DNA of 64,000 bases. Origin: Lasiosphaeria ovina (taxonomy: Eukaryota > Ascomycota > Sordariomycetes > Sordariales > Lasiosphaeriaceae). The notes below the pieces were generated by a model that saw only the letters and a program-made list of their open reading frames with translations, was not told the origin of the DNA and did not search any database. Both the position numbers and the translations under genes were made by a program. Shown here piece by piece: positions 34,714 to 45,978 of the stretch; position 1 is the stretch's first letter; the number at the start of each line of letters is the position of its first letter. The stretch spans positions 1,426,001 through 1,490,000 of the forward strand of contig JAULSN010000009.1 of NCBI GenBank assembly GCA_033439765.1, given 5' to 3'.

Positions 34714-35331
34714 TCCCCCCGTGTAGTTTTCAGCAACCTAAACCTAGCCGTACTCAAGTTTGGCGGCGGTGGTCTTAGTACCATTCAAATTCTCGAATAC
34801 CACCTCGCCCTCATCGCCTTCAATACCAACTGGGAATATGTGAAAGTCTCCATTAACCAGGGCAACGCGGCAGGCCGGGAGATTCTCCGGTATATCCGGC
34901 CTCCTGGCCGAGGCGTGCGAAAAGTCAGCTACGATAAGGCCGTTATTTGCGAAAAGCTGGGGATTGCGTCGGCCAAGTTCGACAAGCTCTGCAAGTCTAG
35001 AAACGTTGCAGCTGCGATGGTGGCCACGTTCGGCAAAGGTGCCGTCATGTTTTTGTCCAACGGTGTAAGAGGGGAAGTTTGGTTCTTATTCGATTCACTT
35101 TGGGAGCTAGCTAATGAGAAACCTCTTTAGAAACCGTGGCAATATTCCGTACCTCTCCGCCGTACCGCAGATCTTTTTGGCCATCCACCAAACCGATCAG
35201 ACAAGAATTCTCCGCCTGATGCCCGGCAGCTGGACCACACCATTATCCAGCACATCCGCAAGAAGAGGATTTTGCCATGGGACACGAACATTAAGGAAAT
35301 CCCACATCGGCCGCTTCAGACCACCCCTTGA
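34714..35331 (+). pseudogene. Host gene split by the Copia insertion, 3' part
   Basis: Open frame resuming right after the right target duplication: WSPRVVFSNLNLAVLKFGGG, STIQILEYHLALIAFNTNWE, REILRYIRPPGRG, VAAAMVATFGKGAVMFLSNG, then an in-frame TAG at 35128-35130 (CAG-to-TAG type), continuing in the same frame KPWQYSVPLRRTADLFGHPP and IQHIRKKRILPWDTNI to TGA 35329-35331. I do not recognise the protein. Joining it to 21200-21981 across the insertion does not restore a single open frame, so other lesions, or an intron near the insertion site, must be assumed. Confidence 0.45.
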
Positions 35332-35588
35332 GGGCTTGAAGCTTTGAAACACGGGCGAGGGATGTCTCATTCTTCTCAATACCTAGGTAGTCTATCTCTG
35401 AAGAATTTTTCGAGCCGTCCAAATATAGTTAGCCTAAAATCTCTAGAAAGCACAGGTTTTCTAGAAGACTAGAGAAAATTCAACCCTCTCCGATGCCATC
35501 TGCTCAATCGCAACCCCGATCCCGTGAAGTCTGACAAGATCCCATTTCTGGGACCACCTAAACATTCAAAAATTCTCCGCCAAAACAG
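35332..35588. other. Spacer, no gene seen
   Basis: Short stretch without a recognisable coding pattern, repeat or RNA. Confidence 0.4.
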
Positions 35589-35783
35589 GAGCTAGAAAAT
35601 GGGCTCGCTAGCGGATTTGCTCTCCGTTTTGAGAATCCTCTGGGCATGTGCGACGACCTCATTAATGCCTATGCTATTAAAATGAAGAACGGCCAAATCA
35701 TCACGGATAGCGCCAGGGCCGACCTGCGAATGCGGTTTTGGTCGCATGTTTTCGACAAACACTGGGACACTGGGATGGTGTAA
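35589..35783 (+). pseudogene. Unrecognised coding scrap
   Basis: About 62 codons open, reading LASGFAFRFENPLGMCDDL, NAYAIKMKNGQIITDSARAD and RMRFWSHVFDKHWDTGMV to a TAA that lies where the truncated Copia fragment begins. Looks like real protein sequence cut by that element. Family unknown. Confidence 0.35.
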
Positions 35784-37253
35784 GCTGAATGATGACCTTG
35801 TTCTTTTCCAATGTGCCGTACCGGATCGTGTTGTCAAGCCCTGCAAGCCAGAACTTGGCCTTCTGGTTGAGGACCATACCTGAGACGATGTTGACGTGGA
35901 AACCCGGGATAACGGCCGTATCTTCGAGGGTCAGATCAACCGTGTTCTTTCCGTTCAGTCCGTTGAGGGCGTTCTTGATAACCTAGGTGCCCCTGCCCTG
36001 AATGGCCAAGCAGCTATCGCCGACCTGGACGACGTCGTCTATAGAGGTCGTGAACGGGCCGGGCTTCAGTGCAGCCTTGGAGTTGACAACGTGGATGAAA
36101 GCGCCTGTATCTAAGATGATCGATCGTGAGAGAGGGTGAGGGACGTAGTTGATCTCGCTGACTGTTGAAATGACCACTGAAACCGAGTTCTTCGGCCAGT
36201 CCTCCTCTTCTTCAGGCGTAGTGGAAGCCTCTTGATCTTCTGAACGAGGTCCTTCCACTCAGGCTTCTTCAGTTCCTCCCGGGCGTAGTCCAGCCTTCTC
36301 TTGGGGGGATTGTACCGGCCTCTCTTCCCCGTGATGATCTCCTGCAGTGTCCAGCACTTCTCTGGCTTATGGAAAGCAGGGTCAGGTCGACAAAAGCATG
36401 TGTAGGTTGGTCGATCGGCTTCCGGCTTGCCGGTAAAGGTGGCGGTGGTGGCGAAAGCGCTGTTGTTGCTGTTCTTTCCTGACTGGGCCACACAGATCAT
36501 CCTGAACGTGTTGGCGTAGTAGGGCAGATCATTTTGTGTAGTGCCTGATATCTCGGCTTCCACGGTCTTGATCATCATGGCGCTCTTCCAGTTGGTGTCG
36601 TATGATCCTGCCGCCCTGAAGAAGTCCTTGAGTGCAAGGGTGCCCTTGATTTCGTCGATATCGAGCCTGACTGCTTCACTGTATGCTTCTTGCCACAGGA
36701 GCAGCCACTTGGCGGGTGAGAGGGACTTGCCTGGCTTCTTGAGGACGGCCCGGTAGGCTTCGCGAGCTCTTTCAACCTCCTCTTCCGTTGAGATCGAAAC
36801 CAGGGTATGAAGCTTCTTGACTATGGTCTTCAGGGTCGCATCTTCAGGCTCAGCGAGGTTGGCGTATGCGGTGGCAGTGCTTGTGCGAATCCATTCCTTG
36901 ACCTCCCGAATCAGGGCCCTTTGTTCCTTGTAGCCCTTGTTATCGAGGAGTTGTCGGGCTTCAAACGAACGCCAGGCTTGCATCTGCTGAGGTGTTGCGT
37001 TATCGACTAGGTCGCGCTTCTCTTCAGCGGTCCGGGGTATTGCTTGAGGGTAGCGATGATCGAGGAAGTCCTCGTAGTCGTTGATGATGACCTTCGTGAG
37101 CGGGGTCCAGTTGTCGTTGTTGATATCAACGGCTCCGCCGAGGTCCCTATCGCCAGCAACCTTCTTGAGGGCAGTGTACCATGCGGGCCATTCTGACGGG
37201 CGCGTCAGAACGGGCTTGTAAGCGGCGGTGGCTGCTGCAGCTGATGACGCCAT
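35784..37253 (-). mobile_element. Truncated Ty1/Copia element: gag and protease region
   Basis: On the minus strand, Gag starts at ATG 37253 (MASSAAAATAAYKPVLTRPS) and is open for 380 codons. It has PSEWPAWYTALK near the start, a long helical core (AWRSFEARQLLDNKG) and, in place of a zinc knuckle, a Cys/His cluster CFCRPDPAFHKPEKC. A 1-nt frame change near 36240 leads into the protease: SRSIILDTGAFIHVVN (the DTGA motif of Copia proteases), then a TAG at 35983-35985, then the spacer VIPGFHVNIVSGMVLN. The sequence ends at 35784 before integrase. Unlike the 22-34 kb block it is not RIP-saturated: CpA and TpG are normal. Confidence 0.85.
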
Positions 37254-37385
37254 CGTCGATTTGACTGAATGAATGAATGAAGGAAGGATTGAACGGATTG
37301 AAAGAGGCCTGAGAAAGCGATCTGAATGCTAGGATCAGTAGCTTGGAAATGAGGTGCGAAAATGCTGTTGCGGAAGTGATTTTGG

Positions 37386-37661
37386 TGTTAGGCCGGGCTC
37401 ATAAGTTTTGAACGTGATCTGGATTGACTGAGCATTGAATTGTCTGATTAGGTCGGTCCAAAATGCAGGTAAAAAGCGTCTTCATATAGCCAACAAGACC
37501 TCTGAATATCCCCACGGAAATCCGTATCCCGGCCGGGCTTTCAGGGCAACCGGAATGCCGTAGACTGAGCGGATCTCCGGTTGTGAGGGAGCTTGAGGGC
37601 ATTCGGGCGTAAGCTAAGGAAGTAAACAGAAGCTAGGAAAGACAATGACTCATTTTGCACA
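37386..37661 (-). repeat. Possible 5' LTR of the truncated Copia element
   Basis: About 130 bp upstream (minus sense) of the gag start the plus strand has TGTTAGGCCGGG, a TG start fitting the end of an LTR read in reverse. The sequence runs to a candidate TTTTGCACA at 37661. A CATATAG motif inside could be the TATA region. No partner LTR or target duplication is available, so the limits are guesses. Confidence 0.3.
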
Positions 37662-38310
37662 CTAGGGTCAATTTTAGGGCGACAGATGGCCATCCCGGCC
37701 TCCTGTACCTGAGGCATCCCGGCTAGAAGGATGGAAGACTTTCTCCCCCAGCTGGGACGCTTGGCTCATGACGCCCCAGAGTCCCCAGTCAGGAAGAGAA
37801 AGCGGCTCTCTGGCACCTCTCGAGCGCCATATCATAAGCAGACCCCACCGCCGCCAAAACGCACCAGCGTTTTTGAAGCCGGTCCTCATGACCGACCTAG
37901 GCTATGTTGGATTCTAGTGGACTGACGTAAAAGGTAATATGATTGCAGCTAGTGATATCACCTTGTCCTTCCAATGGACGCAAGCCGAGGCCAAGGGACA
38001 GGCAGTCGCATATTGGGACATGGCGGAGACGCAGCGTGTCGCCATGTGGAAAAAGAAGCTTGTCGTATACTAGTCAAGGAATTGTCTGGCCCGCAAGCTT
38101 CACATCGATGCGGGTATGATGTGGTAAATTTTTAAGCTTTACCAGACCACCATGCCTAGCCAGGGCGACCTACAGGAATTGGCTGCGAATGCCTCAACCG
38201 GCGCAGGCGGAATACAGCACACTTTGGCTGTCAACAATGCGGTGTGGCGCTCTGTAACTCTGATGAGTGCTGGTGCAATTGGCACACCGAAGAATAGGTG
38301 CAAAAATTGA
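37662..38310 (+). pseudogene. Unrecognised coding scraps
   Basis: Plus-strand islands: NMIAASDITLSFQWTQAEAK, VAYWDMAETQRVAMWKKKL ending at a TAG, and a 52-codon frame from ATG 38152 (MPSQGDLQELAANASTGAGG, HTLAVNNAVWRSVTLMSAGA) to TGA 38310. They may be the 5' side of the gene cut by the Copia fragment or part of the following STAND relic. Not assignable. Confidence 0.3.
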
Positions 38311-38393
38311 CAATTCTTTGTACCTATACCCTTCTTCGGTCCCTGTGCCCTTATTGGTGCCAAAAAGTCTTGGCTGGCATGGTAGTTTAACCG

Positions 38394-40217
38394 ATGCCGA
38401 GGCGCCGCCTGAGGGGATGCACGACCATCACACTCCCTGAGCGGGCCGTGAAGAAGCTTGACGGGTACTGCCACGAAGACACAAAGAAACTTCTGGGCTA
38501 TCTCCGAAAGCTCAAGGTTAGCGAGAAGCGAGGTCACTGGAAAATCATCATGGCCACGTTCTGGAGCCGAATTTCCAAGGACGACATAGACGAGATGGAG
38601 GAAAAGCTGGACTACTACCGATCGGAAATCAACACCAACTTGCTCCTGATTCTTCGATAAGATGACTATCACTTCCGTTTCCTTCATCTGCACACTTATC
38701 TAACATCCTCCAGACAAGAATAGTCAGGTGTCGGAGGTCAACTAAAACGCCTCCAAGTTGAATGCGAAAGACTCCAAATGGGATTCGACAAGGCAATCGA
38801 CTCGGTTTGACAGGATGTATCAAGAGCTATCGAAGCCGGCTTGACGGCAGAGGTCTCGCAAATGCTAGGCGAGCTTCAGTCTATGACACAGACGATCCCT
38901 ATCCAGTACCGCATCCTCCAGCAGCTTATCTACGGAGACTATAACTACATGCGAACCCGTCGTTCGCAAATTCGGGATGCCAGTAGGGAGACTTGCGGTT
39001 GGATCCTCGGATATGACGGCGATAAACCAGGTGATCACAAGTCGGACTGGCAATTCCGTGTCGAGACTTCCAAGGCCTTTCGTCGCTGGTTGAGGGAGGG
39101 GCAAAACATCCAACACATCTCGGACAACCCTGGAGCCGGCAAGTCAACTCTGGTTAGTATCTCGGGTATTTTGTTGTTTAACTGATGCCGCCTTACGGTG
39201 TTTAGCTAATTATCAAATGCTGATAGATGAAATTCGTCGCTGCGGATGACACTACCAGCGAAGAGCTCCAGACGCGGGCAAGAGCGAGGACTCTCGTATT
39301 AGCCGAGTTTTACTTTTACACCGCCGGGACTGTTATGGAGAGAACCCTGCCGGGTCTCTACAGAACCCTCCTCTTCGAGATCTTGAGCCGCCGCTGGTAT
39401 TCCCTACCCAGTGGCAAAAATTCAAGGCTGAACCGGGAGAACGAATCGTCGAGACCCGTGAATTCACAGAGGTGGATATCAAGACGGCACTTGGGCTCCT
39501 CATCAGCGCCGAGGGGTATGGCAAGTATAAGTTCTGCCTCTTCATCGACGGGCTCGACGAGTACGAGGGAGACCGGACAGAAAACGAGGAGATAGCCCGG
39601 GAGAAATTGGCCGAGACGCTGATGAGGTGGGCGGCCGGGGAGCTCGTCAAGATTTGCGCCAGCTCCCGGCCAAACCGTGAGTTCCATGAGCTCTTCCGCT
39701 ACCCGGAAAATCCGCCAGTCCACTTGCACCTCGTGAACCAAGCCGATATCTCGGCGTATTGCGTCGATAGGTTTCAGAAGGACCGCGAAGGGAGCAAAAA
39801 GCAAGGACGCGAAGCCGTACATGGATTTGATCCGGGATATTGTAGAGAACTCCCAAGGGGGTCTTCCTCTGGGCGTTCCTTATAATGGAAAATCTTCTCG
39901 CCGACATTAGCCTTGCATATTCTCTCGAAACCATAAAGAGAAACCTCGGACAGGTCGCACAAACACTGGAGAAGCTGTACGATGACCTGCGAATTGGGCG
40001 CAGCAAAAACAACCGACGACTGCCGGACAAGATGCTCCTATTAGCTGCGATGAACCCATGGCATGGCCCATTGCACGCCATCGGCTTTGCTTGGCTCGAA
40101 GGCTATGATGACTTGGCAGATCCAAATTTTCCAGACATCGTCAATTCTCACCTGTATTCTAAGGAAGAAGTCACGCAAAAGCTAGAAACGGTCCAGAAGA
40201 GGGTCATCAACCTATAA
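38394..40217 (+). pseudogene. NACHT-domain STAND NTPase pseudogene
   Basis: Intact relatives are NLR-like fungal signalling ATPases (heterokaryon incompatibility or defence). Order: helical N-terminal region (LPERAVKKLDGYCHEDTKKL, DDIDEMEEKLDYYRSEINTN); GGQLKRLQVECERLQMGFDK; FRRWLREGQNIQHISDNPGA then GKST (Walker A); intron 39153-39226 with exact KSTL/MKFVA join; YTAGTVMERTLPGLYRTLL; KYKFCLFIDGLDEYEGD (Walker B, about 39520-39570); KICASSRPNREFHELF; GVFLWAFLIMENLL; ending near 40217. Damage: the first intron's donor reads ATAAG where GTAAG is expected at about 38656; TAG for Gln and TGA for Arg in the next exon (both C-to-T type); frameshifts near 39385, 39815 and 39865. No C-terminal repeat domain is seen. 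Confidence 0.85.
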
Positions 40218-40383
40218 TGAGGTTAGCAAACTTTATAATGGGCAGAAAGTTGTGCGCGTCGCCGGCAATGCGGCTATCGCTGAGTTCATTTGTCTGCTAC
40301 GGCTTCATAATAATAACTAGGGAGCTTCTCCATTACGTGCCCAAGCGATCCATGAATTTAGGCAAGGGAGTAAGCTGTTCTAA

Positions 40384-41749
40384 CTACATTAGTTTCGGTA
40401 AGAACTGGAGCCATTGTACCTCTTGGAACGCTGCTGCGGGCATCTGCCGCAAGCTAACCACGCTCTCAACAATAAGGCAAAGCCTGGACACAAAATACGC
40501 AGTACCTAAAACGAGAAACACAAAGCACCATGGCGTGCGCTTTTTGTACCCGCCAAACAGATCCATGCTCGACTCTGTGTACCGCGTCCGCCAGAAGCCC
40601 ACCATTTGGGAGAGACCGTACACAGTCAGTGATCCGCCCATGACGATGCAGTTCACCTGCCAAATTTGCGCTTCGGCCTTTGTCGGAAACGGTAGGCTCC
40701 AGCCGCAAAAGTGAATGCCACTAAAAATAGATACAGCCACTCCTAGAATAAGATTCTCTTGGAAACTGCATGGTTTGAAGTCACGGTCGTTGGGGATACC
40801 TTTTCTGCGGATCATTACTAGCTCTTCCACGACCAGCTGCTCGCGAAGGTAAGGAAAACGGGGGGGAGGAGGAGAGGTACATACGTTCAAGGGGCCGCCG
40901 GACCTGCCACCATCTCTTGCGTGGAAATCGCTGCATCATTCCCCCGTGGCTCAATTTGCTGCACCAGTAAATATCTGGCTCTATAAAGTCAAGTGGTGTG
41001 TCTCTAAACGGGTCTTTGGCAGCATCACCAGCTTGTACCAAGAGCGTCGAGATATTGCACTTCGCCTTGAGTATCGTTGGGGTTTTTATGTTGAGGGGCT
41101 TGTGCCACCAAAGACAAAGAGTGATACTGGAGCAGAAGAGAATTGCTGAAGACATCAGCTCCAAAGGGGTGATGTGTAAACCAGACGCAGCGCGAGCGAT
41201 GATATGGATAATGAATCGGCCGGACTGGAAGAAGGTCAGGCATTTCGCGACATCATCGGCCTTGCTCTTATCATCGATCTCAACCTTTCCGATCCTCGGA
41301 GCGTCAACGTGCTGATTCCTGACTAGGTAGAGTAGCTGTTTGGCCGTGATGGGAAAGGGGTGAGCACCAGGGATGTCGAGCACAAAACCTCCGCTATCGG
41401 CATAGAAACCGTGGGTTATAGTCCAGTCAGCCACAGCAAGGGCCTTCATATCCTCTCTCGACCGCCTCGCCGACGCTAGCTGGGCAAAGGCAAAAAGCAT
41501 TGGTAATTCCGGGCACAAGCTACCGAGAAGAAACCACCGCAGCTTACGCCAGAAGCCTCTTATGACTCCATCGCCGGACGCGGGGACGTTGAGGTGCAGC
41601 ATGGAGAAGAGGAGGAGTGCCAAGGTGGAGACACATGGCCAGATGATGTCCATGGTTCCTCTCGTGACCGGACCCTCGACCCAACCACGATAATCCCCCA
41701 TCCCGGACGTAGAATTGAACGTAGAATTGTTTTCGAAAGTTGTTGCCAT
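40384..41749 (-). CDS. Multi-pass integral membrane protein (fungal family of unknown function), 433 aa
   Basis: Model complement(40384-40839, 40904-41749) with a 64-nt intron; both exons join in phase and the frame is clean. N-terminal GWVEGPVTRGTMDIIWPC leads into a first membrane segment (STLALLLFSMLHLNV). A soluble stretch follows (GFYADSGGFVLDIPG, PFPITAKQLLYLVRNQHVDA, DDKSKADDVAKCLTFFQSGR), then LHITPLELMSSAILFCSSIT in a second membrane segment, TPLDFIEPDIYW, and three more hydrophobic segments after the intron, ending WLQFLPKLM. This arrangement (W-x-x-x-P-x-x-RGT start, TPLEL motif, TPLDF) is a widespread multicopy fungal family without known activity. ATG 41749 opens the frame. Divergent from the MpaB-like gene, sharing a 642-bp spacer. 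Appears intact. Confidence 0.8.
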
Positions 41750-42029
41750 GATGCGATGTTGCTGTCGCCATACAGGCTGATAGCCAGTCAGGCTGTATTC
41801 GACTTAACTAAATATAACCCCAGCCCTTTGAGAGGCGGTGCCCCTTATCGATTACTGAATCGCCTTGGGCTTTCGGGGAGCAAATGCGGTGGAACTTGGT
41901 ATAACTTGAGCTTCCCCTCGGTGGCTAAGAGTACGTGGGACGTGTATGACGTTGAGGCCTCTGCCCCACTCCTGCCATCAAACTATTGAGAGCCTAGGCA
42001 TCAATCACACCCTCGTTTTCCGAGATAAA

Positions 42030-42320
42030 GAAAACTTGGTGCTTCATTCGCGACGCTCCGCCGCATTCTATTCTATCTCAAAGCGGGACGACTTGGTGAT
42101 TCAACTCGTAACGCTACACCGCATCACTCGTTCCACCCTCAACGCGCGGGACGATAAGGGTTACTCGGCGCTTCATGCTCACTACTGCGCTACATCACTC
42201 CGTCACGCACGAAAAGGAAAACTCGGCACTTCATTTCCCAGCACTATAACTGAGCCGCATCGCTCCGTCCCTGCCTGCCTCAGCACAGGACGACAAGGAA
42301 GGCTTAGTGCTTCATTCACC
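42030..42320. repeat. Degenerate repeats in the divergent promoter region
   Basis: A GTGCTTCATT-like word preceded by CTTGG, CTCGG or CTTAG recurs at about 42039, 42096, 42168, 42226 and 42307, each time followed by CGCATC/GCTCCGTC-like words, giving five degenerate copies at 57-81 bp spacing between two divergent genes. It may be decayed minisatellite or clustered regulatory sites. Confidence 0.5.
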
Positions 42321-42391
42321 ACACCGCCTCTTCACTTCGTTCCCTCCTCGATACGAAAGACGTAGCACGGGCGCACTTCTCCCGAGTCATC

Positions 42392-43771
42392 ATGGTCTTC
42401 ATCGATGGCTACACTGTGTCTGCCTTGGTGGCATACGCTGTGCTCTGTGCCCTTTTGCGATACCGTCAGAAGCATGCGATCGAGGCAAAATTCCAAATGT
42501 CGCTGGGGGACATGACCCTCTTGCAGGCATACGAAATTCAGAAATGGCTCGGCGAGCAAGAATTCCCTGCTACCTTTTCTGCCTCGATCTTCTTTGCCCT
42601 CTTCAAGGTAGGGAGGTAGCCTTTCTCTTCCACCACCCCAGAGGAAGCTAATTACCTAGGATGTAGACCTATGGTGTCCCTTCCATCTCCCGGCTCCTTG
42701 TGGCGACTGGCCAGATCGCCGACCGCAACAACTCCCACGATCTGGAGAGGACTTCAAAGCGTGCGGCTGATACAAGTGTATTAATCACCAACATGGTCAT
42801 CGGTCGACCCGGCTCCCGGCGAGCCATCGAAGCCGTCGCACGTACTCGATTTCTCCACGCCGGTTACCGGAAAGACGGAAAAATTTCCGACGATGATATG
42901 CTCTACACCCTGAGCCTTTTCGTCCTGGAGCCTATCCGATGGGTTGCTCAATACGAATGGCGCTGCCTGACAGATCTGGAGCGCTGTGCCATGGCAACAT
43001 GCTGGAAGGCCCTTGGCGAAGACCTCGACATCCCATATGGTCGCCTGCCCTCGTCGCAAGAAGAAAGGGGATGGAGCGACGCCCTGCATTGGCTACGTGA
43101 GCTGGACGAATGGAGCCGCGCATACGCCCATCAGAATGTGAGATTGCACAAGAGCAATACCATTCTCGCCGGCGCCACTATGGATATGGTGATTTTTAAA
43201 TTGCCCAAGATAGCCAAACCGGCTGGCCAATACATTGTCTCTATCATCTTGGGGCCGGGTCTTCGCAATGCGATGGGGTAAGGGTTTCCGAAGTTTCCCC
43301 TTTTTCGCATATATAAGTTCCGAGTGCTAACGTGAGAGTACCTGATTAGCTAGGCTTCCCTGCCCGTCTCCCTACCATGAGGCTGCGTTCCACGGCATGA
43401 TTGCAATACGCAAGTTCATCGTCCGCCATCTCTGCCTCCCACGCCCGTACTTTCTACGACGTCGGCACCTGCTTGACCACCCCGACCCACAGACGGGTCG
43501 CTACAATGTGGCCCGCTGGAGGGTGCACCCGTGGTATGCTCGACCTTCCTCCTCCTTCAAGAGCCTCTGGAGTATTGGCAACTGGCTTCGCTGGATGCGC
43601 GGCGGCCCGCTTTCACCACCGCCCAGCGAGAACAAGTTCTTGCCCGAAGGGTACAAGATTCGCGAGGTGGGACCATCGCAATTCACAGGAAAGGGGGGCA
43701 AAGAGATGGACAAGATCGAGGAGACCTTGAGGGGTAGAAGCTTGGACGTGTGTCCGTTCGCATCCCTTTAG
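42392..43771 (+). CDS. MpaB/rubber-oxygenase-like (DUF2236) membrane oxygenase, 414 aa
   Basis: Three exons (42392-42607, 42667-43277, 43354-43771), introns of 59 and 76 nt with GTAGGG/GTAAGG donors and TAG acceptors; all joins are in phase and the frame is clean. MVFIDGYTVSALVAYAVLCA gives an N-terminal membrane anchor. The body reads FKTYGVPSISRLLVATGQ, RAADTSVLITNMVIGRPG, SRRAIEAVARTRFLHAGYRK, DDDMLYTLSLFVLEPIRWVA, EWRCLTDLERCAMATCWKAL: the pattern of the fungal ER-bound oxygenase family of MpaB from mycophenolic acid biosynthesis, related to the Latex clearing protein fold with a b-type haem. A C-terminal hydrophobic GQYIVSIILG and a basic tail follow. The substrate cannot be inferred; no other biosynthetic genes are nearby. 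Intact. Confidence 0.85.
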
Positions 43772-44967
43772 GGTAAAGTCCGTGTGGCATGACAGAGGGT
43801 TAAGCGCAAGGAACGTAGGGAATAAGTTTAGCTTATTTTTAGAGGCTCTGGGGGAATAAAAGGGCCACGGTTTGGACGGTTGGGGAGCGCTAACCAGTTA
43901 CTGTAATGAGGTCCATAACTCAACATAGTTTAGAGGGGACGAGGCTTTATATTCTAAGCAGACTTAGTAAACATAAACATAAGAGTAGCCACCATGCCGA
44001 ATCTAGTATTTACTTGGCAACTCGGGCTTGGTGAGACCTTGGGGCGCGCTAAACCAGAGCACACAACTCGCATTCCCAACGTGGCCCGCCCTCTTTGTCT
44101 TTTCCCTCTGGGCTGTGTTGCCACCCAATTTGGGGCATTTTTTTGTTGGCCCACTCTCAAGAATCCGCTTTGCGAGAGTCGATCACGCTGGGGTCGTCAA
44201 CCACATGTTCGTATGATACTATGGCGCCGAGGCGCATTGCGAGCTCTGACCCCAATGGACGAGTGCTCCCTCTCTTGATTTCTGTCCTGCAATGCACATT
44301 TCCCCGGCCAAACATCATGTACACCACTACGTTTCGAACACGTTCCTACTACATACACAGCTGAGAAGGGTTTCTATTGCCGTTGTGAGCTACCCCACCA
44401 GTTCCTGGCAGCCCTGGCAACGGTCGGGCGACCTGCCACCCACCACGCCCGAAAGCCATATGCCGGACCCAGTCTGCAAGGAGCCTGACGGCTGCACAGA
44501 CCTGGTAGCATCCAAAAATGGTGTGGCTATCGCGGACGACGATGCTTTTCGAAGATCATGGTCTTGCCGTCGCAGCGATGCGCAAAGTCGACCCCCCAGA
44601 CATTCCCCTGCACGTCGACAATGGGCAGGATGGGGAGCACATTAACTAGATCATACTGTGCTGGATCAACGCTCCTGATCCTGCCATCTTCCATCTTAAA
44701 GCGTGTTTCCATAAGGCACGTAGAGTCCAAATCCATGAGCAATTTCCAAGTCAGACCTGGAGACTATTTACCTGGGGCTAGGAGAATGCTCGTGCCGAAC
44801 TAAAGATTTCTTAGGGATCACGAGAAAGGCTCCAGTTGGTAGTGTCGTCAAGTAGACCCTAAGTTCACTTTTCATCGTGAAGAGTAAAAACTCCACAGGG
44901 TTCGTCGCTATACCCTCTCAAAGAAATCATCAACGGAGTATAACATACTATGGACTCCGGCATTCCC
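43772..44967. other. Intergenic with one doubtful coding scrap
   Basis: Minus-strand 44742-44527 is open for 71 codons and reads protein-like in part (LPIVDVQGNVWGVDFAHRCD, GKTMIFEKHRR), with no start context and no neighbours to extend it. The rest shows no recognisable feature. Confidence 0.3.
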
Positions 44968-45640
44968 TTACACTGGTGCAACACTGTTGCCGTTAGACTG
45001 CTGCCTGGGAGGAGTAGCACCGGTAATGCGGGAGGCATCGAAGCCGAATAGCAAGCCCGAGGTATACGTATGTCCGGTATTATCGATGGTCGAGACGGTG
45101 AGATGGGTATTGAGGCCGTATTCAGGCCCCGCCGACGCTGGCGATGGGGTCGGGGGTTGGGTCGTAGTAGCTGCCGGGCTGGGAATGTCGGTGTCGCAGA
45201 AACCCAAAATAAATCGTAGGTAGATGCGGTCGTCGATATATTAACTTACCGGCTGTATTCATGGAGTGCTGAGCCTTAGAGATACTCGTGGGTCTTAAAT
45301 ACGTTGCCTGTGGAGGTGGATATCGAATGGTTGCTGTTCGGGTTTGATGATTACCCGCCTGCGCCCAAATACGAATTTGAGCAATATCACTGACGGCGTG
45401 ACGGGGGTCTACTTGATGAACAGGCCATGTAGCATGGCCGCCGGTAGTTGCCTCAATGTAGTCATGATGGCTATTTTGCGCGCCATTGGTAGTAGCGGAA
45501 TCGGGTCCATTAGAAACAAAGACAGTATTATAGTAAGTGCCATCCGTAGTCCCCGTCGTGTCGTCTCGCGATGTGCTCCAGTTTTCCAAGTTGTCTCGGC
45601 TCCTCTTTGCCCCCCTTTCTTCAGGCACTGTCTCAAGCAT
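44968..45640 (-). CDS. Unrecognised spliced small protein, 197 aa
   Basis: Model complement(44968-45170, 45250-45640): ATG 45640, 79-nt intron with GTAAGTT donor and GGCAG acceptor, joining in phase to TAA at 44968. Starts MLETVPEERGAKRSRDNLEN; middle GTYYNTVFVSNGPDSATTNG; after the intron TTTQPPTPSPASAGPEYGLN, then THLTVSTIDNTGHTYTSGLL and FGFDASRITG. Ser/Thr/Pro-rich with no signal peptide in this model. Family unknown. The second exon looks more protein-like than the first, so the true 5' structure may differ. Confidence 0.4.
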
Positions 45641-45978
45641 TCGCTTCCTAGTCGGAGCTGGAGCTGGATGAACTAGTGATGGTGAAGCAAAGCCAGTTCA
45701 AGACCGTGATCCAAAGTGGCATACTTGCCTACGGGTGGTAGATGCATGGTTTTCAGTCTCGTCCTTGCTTGGCCCCAAGCCCTCCTCTGCGTTCCGTTCC
45801 TCCACGTGTTCGGCTTGCGTGTAGTTACGTGGGATGGCCGGAGGGTGTTGACTGTGCAACGATGTCTTTGGCGCTCTCGCCGCCACAATCGCTGTCGCTT
45901 GCATAAGCGCAGTGGCTGGGAGGTTTCGGGCTGTTTGGCAGCCCCTGTTTGGACCCAGCTTCCGGTCGGGCCTGGAGA

